Below, in pieces: positions 37,995 to 47,700 of a DNA stretch of 64,000 bases. Under the pieces are notes generated by a model. The model searched no databases and was not told where the DNA came from. It was given only the letters and a program-made list of their open reading frames with translations. The stretch is from contig JAQGDQ010002374.1 of the NCBI GenBank assembly GCA_030141605.1, forward strand, positions 124,001-188,000, in the 5' to 3' direction. The position numbers were made by a program, and so were the translations under genes. How positions within the stretch are numbered: the stretch's first letter is position 1; the number at the start of each line of letters is the position of its first letter. This DNA is from Tubiluchus corallicola. Taxonomy: Eukaryota > Priapulida > Priapulimorpha > Priapulimorphida > Tubiluchidae.

Positions 37995-38822
37995 GTGAAA
38001 GTGCTTGCAGAGCAAAGAGGCCATGGAAAGTGCACAGTCGTATATAAACTTATGAAAGTGTTTGTAGGGCAAACGGATATTGCAAAGGGTATAGCAGCTT
38101 GTACTTATCGTGAAAATACTTGCAGAACAAAGAGGTGATGCAAAGAGCACAGCAGTTTGTAATTTTGGTGAAAGTACTTACAGAGCAAAGAAGTAATACA
38201 AAGAGCACAGCACCTTGTACTCATTCTGAAAGTATTTGTAGAGTAAACGGGTATTACAACGAGCGCAGCAGCTTGTATTCATCATGAAAGTACTTGTAAA
38301 TCAAAGGGGACAGCAGCTTGTAATCACTGTGAAGGTACTTGCATAGCAAAAAGGTAAAGCAAAGAGCACAACAACTTGTACTCGTTACGAAAGTACTCGT
38401 AGAGCAAACAGGTAACGCAAATAGCAAAGCAGCGTGTATTCATTATGAAACTGCTTGCAAAGCAAAGAAGTAATGCAAAAAGCACAGCAACTTATTATGA
38501 AAGTACTGGCAGAGCAAACGGGTATTGCAAAGAGCATAGCAGTTTATAATTCTTGTAAAAGTACTTGGAAAGCAATGAGGTAATGAAAACAGTACAACAG
38601 AAAACCGTATTTCATTTTCAGAATTTCATCTGGATTGTGTTTATCATTTTAAACTTTGTTGGGCTAGCTAATAAATGTGTCCGATAAAGAGCTCAGGTGC
38701 ATAGGAAAGTACTTGCTGAGCAAACGGGCATTGCAGACAACATAGCAGCTTATAATTCTTGTGAAAATACTCGCACAGCAAAGAGGTAATGCAAAGAACA
38801 CAGCAATTCAAACTTCAATGAA
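37995..38822. repeat. 58-bp minisatellite with two unit types
   Basis: Eleven units of about 57-58 bases run from 37995 to 38602, and two more follow at 38703-38822 after a roughly 100-base interruption. Each begins GAAAGTACTTGCAGAGCAAA. Units then differ: one type has GAGGTAATGCAAAGAGCACA, the other CGGGTATTGCAAAGAGCATA. One unit (near 38283) is shortened to about 45 bases. Confidence 0.93.
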
Positions 38823-38934
38823 CTTCAATGAGTCAGTGTAGATTGACACATGTTTTCGGATGCTATAAAAACATTTTTAGTTTAAAATATTAGACTTTAG
38901 ATGTTTTAAATATTTACTTTTGTCCTGTGTTCTG

Positions 38935-39055
38935 TGGCCGGGTGAGCTGAGCTGCAGATTGCAAACATGCTTAGTGTTACAGTCCAGGCTCTTGATCCGC
39001 AGGTTCAGTGCCAGTATACATAGGGCTTACTCTCTATGTTACATCATTTGTGTTA
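38935..39055 (+). mobile_element. tRNA-like SINE of a second type, plus copy
   Basis: Contains GTGTTACAGTCCAGG, a degenerate B-box region (GGCTCTTGATCC), and CTCTATGTTACAT. The same ordered blocks occur inverted at 39405-39545. Confidence 0.5.
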
Positions 39056-39404
39056 TGTCATCTTAACCTGTATAATTGTTGTAAGTGTGACAGCCATTAG
39101 TGCATATGTTGTCTGTTAAAATCAGTGACGTAAAAATACATCACATGTATGTTCAATTGTTCATAATCTTTGACTACAGTACGTTTCAATAAGTCCTCGC
39201 TATGTTCTGTTCATAAATTTACCATACTCTGCAATAAAAATAAAATAATTTTTGCAACTTTTTATAGTTATACTTACAATACAGTTACAATTTTCACATT
39301 GTAAGTTAAAGTGTAAGATAAATGTAAAGAGCGTTTATCGCCATTCACTTAATATACAACATTAGCAATAATGGCTGCTGCACTTACAACAATACAGGTT
39401 AAGT

Positions 39405-39545
39405 TCACGTAACACATATTACATAACATAGAGGGTAGGTCTTATGTGTCCTGGGATTGAAGCCTGCGGGGCTCGAACCTCGACTGGAACACTGAAATCG
39501 TATCTCTGTATCATCATTAAGACGCTACAGCATCTTAAGAAAATA
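39405..39545 (-). mobile_element. tRNA-like SINE of a second type, minus copy
   Basis: The minus strand carries GTGTTCCAGTCGAGG, a good B box GGTTCGAGCCCC, and CTCTATGTTATGT in the same order as 38935-39055. The presumed 5' part (GATGCTGTAGCGTCTTAATG) is a plausible A-box region. The T-arm pairing is poor, so it is not a functional tRNA. Confidence 0.55.
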
Positions 39546-39777
39546 ACAATGCGCGCATCAAAAGATTTGCTTTAATGAGATCATTTGGGCAGTGACATTT
39601 CGCTGCACGGCGTATAATGCACTAATTAGGCCTACTGGTGTCACATTACAAGGTGCAGTATGAGTTTGACATATTTGCTTCTTTATTGTTGAGTAAGCTC
39701 TTGCATTAAAATCGTGTCATGCAAATCAACTTATAAGTTTGCTGAGAATGTTGGCTTAAAAGTCTCTGTTAATTTTA

Positions 39778-42030
39778 CTTTTTTTATTTAACATTTTATT
39801 TAATACAAAACATACTTTACAAATTACAAAAAACTAAGACGTTTAAATTAACATTAAACAAATGTAAACACTAATTGACTGTCAATGAATGCAATTAGTT
39901 GCAATCAGTAAATATGCATTGACTACAATCTGGCAATTTTGGTTGTTCAGTAAATCATTAGAATATATGTTTCAAAGATAACCAACTAGCTTCAACTTTT
40001 TCTAGCATCCCAAGATAGGCACCTACATATTTCTCCGCCTTATACATATACTTAATACAGCTCACTGCATGATTAAAATTCAGTATTCGTAATTTGCTTC
40101 GAGTACACCAAATATAATATTTTACTATTAAAATGGTCTTATTTAAACAACTACAATTGACTTATCAATTTCTTATGCATTACTTGTACTTTGCACCCAC
40201 CATTGTTTGAAATGTTCCCATATGAGTTTTACTTTATTACAATCCCACAGAATATGTAATATGGTTTCTGTTTCCGAATTGCAAAAATTAGAAGTGTCAG
40301 AATCAACCTTATTGATTTTGTGGTTAGTATTCTGTGCAGAACACTAAACTGGCAATTGCGTCTATTAGGATCTTTTGTACATTTGAAACCAAGCAGATAT
40401 GCGTTTTTCCAATTTATATTATAATTTATGAATTTTCCCTACCATTTCAGTTCAGAAATTGGCGGAAGACTTTTTTGAGATAATAACTTTTTATACACAA
40501 TCGATGTTTTAAAGTCGCCTTGTGATACAAGTTTTTCAGTTCCGCGATTTTCAGTCTCGGCTCTACACTGTTTAACACCCGCATTTCGAATATCATTGCA
40601 CCATCTATTTGGAATTGCACTGACAAGACTGTAATATTCAAGAAAATCAACTTCAATTTCAAATTTACTAATGAACTGATCACGTGGCATTACGGTTCCA
40701 TTATCATTCATTAAATCCTTAACGTATAATACATTATTTTCAATACATGTTGTACAGAACGCAGGAGTAACGTTTGTCTTTATATTATTATTATACCATA
40801 ATGTCTGTTTTAAATAATCCGTTTGAGTTATCGGATTTCTTAATACTTCACACCAGCATATAATTACATCTTGCCAGAAGGGGTTTCCAAACGTTACACT
40901 CTTCTTTACTAGGAAAGTTTTTTCCATTTTCCAAAATGGGATTCTACCCAGTTTTTCTAAGAATTTTTTTGTTATCTCTTGCCAAGTTCCATCTGTTGTC
41001 ATTAGCCTTTGAGTCCACTTAGATTTCAAGGATTCGGCAAGCGATTCCAAATCCACCATATTTGCTCCACCTTCTGAAATTTCGGACATAAGTGTTTTTA
41101 TTTAACTTTATCTCGTTTACCACCCCATACAAACTTATATGCTAATTTCTCAATAGGTTTAAATTTTTCATAATTCACAATGGGGAGGGATGGTAACAAA
41201 TGGACTATTTTTAACAATATTAACGATTTAAAAACAGCTATCCGCCCACAGATCGTAAGTCATTGCCAGGACCAAACTTTTATAAGATTTCGAATTTCAA
41301 CAAGTTTATCTTTCAAATTCAGATCAAAAATCTTCTCCAAATTATGCAGATCAAATTTTATTCCCAAAACTGTAAAGATATCATTCGTCCAGTCCAACTG
41401 TAAATTTTTACAAATGCGTGCTTGGGAACCCCTTAAGGCACCGAACCAAATTGCCTTTGTTTTATTAGAATTCATTTTTAACCCAGAAAATTTACCAAAA
41501 TTATTTACTATACGATGGGCTGCAAATAGTGAAGCAGATGAGAATAACTGTGGTATCATCCGCATATTGGCTTAAGACTATTTCGTTGTTATTTTCAACA
41601 ATACTCTTAACATCTTTACATATTTCAAAAGCTAAAAACTCCACGCACAATATGAAAATGTATGGCGAGACAGGGTCCCCCTGCCTATTTCCCCGATGCA
41701 ATTTGAAGAAGCTACTGTATGATCCATTATTAAGCACACAGCTTTCAATATTATTATAACAAATTCTGATCCATTTTTGAAAATTATCACCAAAATTTAA
41801 AAAGTTTAATATTTTGTCTATGAATTTTCACTCTATGGTGTCAAATGCCTTTTCAAAATCAATTAATAACAAAATTCCAGGAATGCCACTTTTTCTGCGT
41901 AAAGTAATGTCGTACAATAGTCTTGTGTTTTCAGCTATGTATCGACCCTTTAACAAACCTTTTTGAGTGTCGCTGATTAACACGTCAATAACGTTTTTAA
42001 ACGTTGGATTAAGACTCGTTAGTTTTACTT
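39778..42030 (-). mobile_element. 5'-truncated L1/Tx1-like non-LTR retrotransposon, broken
   Basis: The minus strand starts near 42025 with QKGLLKGRYIAENTRLLYDI, then GILLLIDFEKAFDTIE, a TGA stop where W is expected, KFIDKILNFLNFG, RQGDPVSPYIFILCVEF, QYADDT (catalytic), and FGKFSGLKMNSNKTKAIWFG. A 216-codon frame (40439-41089) then covers the C-terminal region (TLWYNNNI, YVKDLMNDNG, FLEYYSLVSAIP), and a C-rich tail (CTFCNSETETILHIL type, partly shifted) reaches about 40200. The 3' untranslated region ends in AATAAA and A-rich sequence at 39778-39805. FDTIEW-type and QYADDT boxes and the A-rich tail fit L1/Tx1. Frameshifts make it inactive. Confidence 0.9.
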
Positions 42031-43764
42031 AATAACAACTGCGACAGGTTAGTGGTCACGTTACTCTGTTTTTTTTTAAATTATTATCAAATGTCCTTAT
42101 GTTTGTAGCTTATCGTAAAATGATAAAGCATGAACGACACCTTTAGAAACCGTCCGTGCAGCTGTAATTTCGTAAATTGTTGGGAGGATTCCAATGATAT
42201 AGGCGTTGATACACGATTAACTAAAGTCATTCAACTGGCTTGAAACGACAAAAACTTAAATTAACTTTTCCTGCTTTTTGCGCAATATGAACATTCGTTG
42301 CTACAAAACAACTAATATTGTTTTTTCAAATAAGTGGTTTAAGTCGTTCGACTGCCATTCCGTCGTTGTCACATCAAGAAGCTTACCAGCTTTCACGGCA
42401 GATTTGAGTTGAAAAATGCGCCCTACTAGAGTTGAATGGATGTCAAATAAATAACACCTTTTCTCTAAATTGTAATGGGTAACGATATTTGCAATAGACA
42501 CATCCTGCAAAAATCCCAGATTTATCAAAAGTCTAACATAATAATGCACCTATAGGAACATGGTGAGCTTTCTTTCATTTTCTGATAGACATCTAATGAG
42601 TGAAAAAATTTGAAAAACACTCAGAGCCTAGTAGTTAAATATATTCATCGATAATAATTTTTAGTGAACACCCCGAAGTCATTTAAGCAAGTAGGTGTAG
42701 GCCTAAAGGTACGTTGGATTGTTGATTATTTAGATATTGCTTAAAATTGTGAAACAGTTCGAGCAAAACTTATAACAGTAAAATTTTGTAACGCTGTGAG
42801 ATGATCTGTCATTTGTCTTTGTTCATACACGGGAGAGTAAGATGGTTTGCTCAGCGGTCACTTAGTGTGTACGGAAAGGCCTAAATGTTCATATATACGG
42901 ACTTTGACGTACCGTCTTGTTTTGATCAACGTATTATTCAAAGTAATATTAGCTAATATTACGCAATAATATTAAGTTGCCACTTGCAATCCAATCAGAA
43001 CATTTCATTTTCACAGATTAATAGGCTAACACAACGCGTGTAAGTCTAACTCAAACTACGCAGTTACAAAAAGTACTTTTCAGCTTAATTTTTGAAATAC
43101 TGCTAGCCTTAATCGTACAGATACCAAAGACGCATTTGCTGAGTTAAACAAACCACCAAATTTAAAGGTACATAAGCTTCTGACAGTTCAGCATTCACAT
43201 TTATAGACGGCGCTGATTAGGCCTAAGGACTGTACTATAGCATAGTGCCATTATGCACAATGTGATGGCATTTAAAAACTGAGCAATCGCTATAAGCGCC
43301 AATGACAAGCGCCAGCTCATTTCAGTTGCTATTTATTGTGCTTCATATCGAGATATTTCCTAACACAATTTCCCCTAAAAGACAAAATTTGCTTGAAGGT
43401 GACGGCCGCAGTGGTCTTTTCTTCACTCTAACAGGCCTCTAATTTGTGCTTAGTTTTATATCCGCAGTAATTAATGAATAATTAACGAGTTCTTTGATGA
43501 GGTTTAACAGATAACGCAGAAAAGTCGTAAAAGCTTTATTGGAAAACTTATTATGCGTCAGCGTCCGCTCGTCTTGGCGTTAATGATGCAGAATGTGACC
43601 TTTTCAATTTATTGTCATTTTTACAATCCTGTGCGTATTTATTCGGCAAAGACGTGTTGCCAAGAAGTTATTTAAATTATGACCATGGAACACTTAAAGA
43701 ACGTTTCTATCTTTGTACGTTATTTACCCAGATTTTTTAACGTTCGGAAGAAGCCGGTGTTTAT
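42031..43764. other. Intergenic, nothing recognised
   Basis: No repeat or exon that I can support. The 82-codon minus frame at 42301-42549 is unrecognised. Confidence 0.5.
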
Positions 43765-43857
43765 GGTTAGGCTACCAGGTTAGCAACAGAAGTTAAGCGA
43801 TGCAATCTGATTAGTAAATGGATGGGCAGCCACCCGGGAATACTTCTTTTAGTCAGT
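43765..43857 (+). mobile_element. 5S rRNA-derived sequence (5S-type SINE head or 5S pseudogene)
   Basis: AGAAGTTAAGCGATGCAATC and TGATTAGTAAATGGATGGGC, followed by CACCCGGGAATAC, match the internal promoter of 5S rRNA (A box AAGTTAAGC, intermediate element GGATGGG, C box GGGAATAC) in order and spacing. The 5' third of 5S is only weakly matched. About 180 further bases of unrelated sequence follow, which would suit a SINE of the 5S-derived class (SINE3). Confidence 0.7.
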
Positions 43858-44458
43858 TTCGTCTGTAACACGGCTTCTCGGGATTTCTGTCATTGAGGGA
43901 GGATGTATGCGTATGTCCTTGGCATATCCAACGTGGCAAAGACATTTCTGTCGGTCCAGTGTGTCATTCAAGAGGATTATCCTTGATGTATGTAAATTCC
44001 GGTCCCGCCGCAACGGTCAACATTTAGTACACCTTGACGTTCAGTGTGAAAAGATGTAAAAATTAACTAGTCATTTATAATTATTGGGAAAAAGTGCCTA
44101 ATTTAAGTGATAATAATGTCACTGACGATTTTGTGTGCAATTTGGTATGTTATCTGCCTGAGCGTCTGAGCGCTTGTCCAACGCCTTCGAGTGGCTGTAC
44201 TGTGTATATTTTACAGGCAGTGTGAAACCGGGTATTCTATACAATGCCTAGGCATTTAATGGAAAGTCAAAACAAACCAGGTAAAGTGTCTAACTTAGTT
44301 CCTTCTACACTTTTCATAGGCATAATATATATAACGCTAATGTGTGTCCGGGCATAATGTGTAATTCTTGGATTCGTAGTGTACTGTTCCTAGACATTTT
44401 GTATAATGGCAATTTTATTTTAGGGGATGTGCGAATTTAAATTCGATTTGTTGGTAGG

Positions 44459-44717
44459 TCGGTTGGATAGATAGATGGATAGATAGATAGATAGATAAAT
44501 AGATGGATTGATGGATGGATGGATGGATGGACGGACGGACGGACGGACGGACGGACGGACAGACAGACAGACGGACAGACAGAGAGACAGGCAGGCAGGC
44601 AGACAGACAGACAGAGAGACAGGCAGGCAGGCAGACAGACAGACAGGCAAACAGACAAACAAACAAATGACAGACAGAGAGACAGATAGCTAAAAAGGTA
44701 GATGGACGGGCGGACGG
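44459..44717. repeat. Compound tetranucleotide microsatellite
   Basis: Block order on the plus strand: GATA, GATG, GACG, GACA, then GGCA and GACA blocks alternating. The block GAGAGACAGGCAGGCAGGCA occurs twice, about 40 bases apart. Open frames across it on the minus strand are period artefacts. Confidence 0.97.
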
Positions 44718-45359
44718 AGAAAGAAACAGAGGCTATACAGAGGTATACAAGCCTTATGGTCTGATGTGCCGGCTATAACTTGTAAATCACTTTCATTCAA
44801 AATCTATAGTATTTCAGTCAGCCAGTTAATCAGTTATATGAAATGCATAGGAATTTTAAGAAACCTGTAACATATAGGCCACTCGTCGAGTTACGAGCTT
44901 ATTATCTTGTCGGAATACCGGAAATCTAAAATTAGCAAACTAAGTAATAAAACTTTTACTGCTGCCAAGCTTACAAGGTCACAAGGGTTTCACAGGAACC
45001 TAAGCCTTAACGTAATGGACCGTTTAGTTTATGTTGTTGCAATTAAAACTACGTATAATGCCAATACGTTGCGCGTTGCTTGTATAGCCAAAAGAAATTG
45101 CAGTAAATTTCCTGTCTTGCATAAAAGAAAAGAAAAAAATTGCTATAATTTCTATGTTCATGGTCAAAACGCTAATCACAAATTAACGTTTTGTTTGAGC
45201 AAAAAATTCCCAAGACATATATTTTAACCTTCGGGTAAAAAATTTAAGCTGACAAAAGCAAAGACAACATTTATTTACGTATTTTATTTACTCATTTATA
45301 TTTATTTACATGTCTTACAGGTAAAGATGCAGCACATAAATAAGTAATTGTTACGTTAG

Positions 45360-45545
45360 CTTTTTGTCTCGCGAAGGACGAATAAAAGAGGTTCTGGGGT
45401 TTTCTTCTCTAACCGTGTCGTTCAAATGTGGAACTCCCTATCCAGTCCGGTAAATGATGCACCTTTGGTCACTGCGGGCAGTTCTAAACTTTTCAACATT
45501 AGATAGAATTTTGATAAATGGCTTGTGTACGATAGGCGCATGTAA
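45360..45545 (+). pseudogene. Non-LTR retrotransposon relic, C-terminal fragment
   Basis: The plus frame FFSNRVVQMWNSLSSPVNDA, then PLVTAGSSKLFNIR, a stop, and NFDKWLVYD matches the common C-terminal motif F..RVV..WNSLP..VV.AP....FK..LD. Nothing else of the element is recognisable nearby. Confidence 0.6.
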
Positions 45546-46110
45546 ACAGCTTGTCTCTTTACGTCTCTCCTCACATTCATGTTTTTAATGTTTTATAGTT
45601 TGTTTTTTTAATGTATATTTTTATTGAATGTGAAATAAAATAAAATAAAAATAAACAACACATCTTTACTCTAGTCAATTGATAAAGTGTAATATTATTC
45701 TGCATGAATTTAAAATCATAGATGCAAAGTTAATCAATCTCTTAGATCTCCAAATAGGTAAGAAAATTGAAAAATTTGTGGCTACCAATAACCAAATGTT
45801 TGCAAAGTATACTTTTATTTTGAGCAAATGTTCTACATTGTGAATTATTTGCTTAATCAGCTAGGGCATTATTCCATAAACGAACTCTTCGAGGAAACAC
45901 AAATTATTAATGACTCTTACTGCTATTTTTGAATGCGATCAGCATCGTTATAGACAGTTTCTGCTCGTATGTCTCAATCTCTTATCAAAATAATAAATGC
46001 TCCAGTAAATCTCTTTAAATAAAGCAAGAAGATTATAGGAGTGATGCATGAGCTGAAACTCTTGAGGAGGGACAAAAGATGCAGTTGTATGTCACTTCGC
46101 TTGGGCACAA

Positions 46111-46349
46111 TTCGCCAGTGTATCATTTCGTCAGTCTATCGTTTAGCCAGCCTATCATCCGTCAGTCTATTCTTTCGCCAGGATTATTTAAATATTTACA
46201 GCGCTATCTCTAATATCACCTGGCGAAATGGCACAGTGGTGAAATGATGCACTAGCGAAATGCTGCGCTGGCGAAGTGCAGTACTATTTAAATGCTTACT
46301 TTACTATTTCTAACTACAACTGGCGAAATGCTAACTGGCGGAATGGGTG
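46111..46349. repeat. 16-bp minisatellite in two opposite orientations
   Basis: Four to five units like TTCGCCAGTGTATCAT run at 46111-46183. After about 37 bases, four units like CTGGCGAAATGATGCA (the reverse complement form) run at 46220-46283, and two further part-units follow at 46320-46349. An ATTTAAAT..TTAC spacer is also repeated about 101 bases apart (46186, 46287). Confidence 0.85.
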
Positions 46350-46881
46350 ATTACCATAAAAACGAAGCTGATTGGCATTTACAACGTTCAGACTTTAAAT
46401 GAGAGTGCTTAAGACGTATTGGTCAATTACAATCATCTCTTACATAGAATTAATTTAACAAAATGTAATAAAACTGCAAATTTAAGCAGAATCCGATACA
46501 GTCAGAATTTTGTCAAGAGTTTGTCAGAATTTAAAACCTAACGAATCTAATGAATGCATCAGCAAAACGTAACATGATAAATGAGAAAAGTCTGAAAATA
46601 ATCACTCTGACTTCTTCTTCTACGAGTGAAAGTGCAAAAGAAGTTTTTGAATGTCTGCATTTCACCATTTTTTTCATTTGGATATTTTGCAAGCCGGCGT
46701 CCTGCATTCATCAGCAGTGACTACTTACCGTGGCGCTTATGGCGGTACCCAAATCAATCTAGTTTATTAAAATTGAGGTAGACACTGAACCTACAAAATT
46801 ACTTAGCCCACTTTGAAAATTTGTAAGCATCTAACGTCAACGGATCCTAGGATAGTGTTGTGTTTTAAGATGTTTGTAAAG

Positions 46882-47209
46882 CAGGGGATCTTTTCTATGC
46901 AGTATACAGACCCCTAATGTTTGATTAAACGACTTTTCAAAAATGATATCATATTAGTATTGAACCACATATAGCATTGCACTTGAGCAATCACAATTAT
47001 TACTTTAAAATTCAATTACTATATTCCTTTGTTCTTGTTTCAACTTTCTTGAAATTTGATGAGTAGGTGATAAATCGACAGCAACCATTTCAATAGGTAA
47101 TAACATAAACAAAAACAAATAAAAAAAACAAGTCATATAACCTATATTTCTACCACTCCCTGAAAAGCTATATTGTGTTCCCTGGGACCCAGGTTGGGAA
47201 CCCCTACTG
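46882..47209. mobile_element. Possible hAT-like MITE
   Basis: The left end reads CAGGGGATCTTTTCTATGC and the reverse complement of the right end reads CAGTAGGGGTTCCCAACCTG; both fit the CAG-GGG style of hAT termini. Length 328 bases. No clean 8-bp target duplication was found. Confidence 0.45.
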
Positions 47210-47253
47210 CAAAGAAGTAATTCAATGCTTTATTGTCAATAAATTTTATATGT

Positions 47254-47339
47254 GCAGCGTGATTATAATACAGAATACTATATTCTCTTTATACGCGCAG
47301 CGTGATTATAATACAGATTACTATATTCTCTTTTATCGC
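47254..47339. repeat. 43-bp tandem duplication
   Basis: GCAGCGTGATTATAATACAG starts at 47254 and again at 47297; the copies differ by a few bases. It lies about 360 bases upstream of the RERG-like start. Confidence 0.85.
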
Positions 47340-47700
47340 TTTTGCAGGCGAAGAAGACAAAAACCTCACAGTAGTTTCTCTCGATATTGTCTCACACGAG
47401 AGATGAGTGACCCACCTAAACTATGGATGAATTTAAATGGAATACACGTGAAGACGATATTTCTCGCATCACGTCAAGAATTTTCATAGCCACAGAGGAT
47501 AAAAAAGCTTAACAAGTGCCTAATAATGCATTCAAATATCATATGTGAGAAGTACACCAAAGCTCGCCCAAATAGGTTCTACTGAATTATTTTATTCTGA
47601 TCTAGCGACAATTTGGCTGCATTCAGACTATCTTAAATGATTTTTCATATCAGTAGAACTAGCAGCAGCAGTTGAAAAGGAAACGACAACAATTGCAGAA

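Noticed and set aside
39405-39545. Functional tRNA on the minus strand
   Set aside because: Good B box, but the T-arm stem does not pair and no acceptor stem is visible; better explained as a tRNA-derived SINE.
44415-44693. Overlapping 61-83 codon frames of Cys/Leu/Ser/Pro and Asp/Gly/Arg repeats
   Set aside because: By-products of the tetranucleotide array; they are open in several frames at once.
44907-45227. 106-codon open frame just upstream of a retrotransposon relic
   Set aside because: Basic composition but no recognisable domain; not continuous with the relic at 45360.
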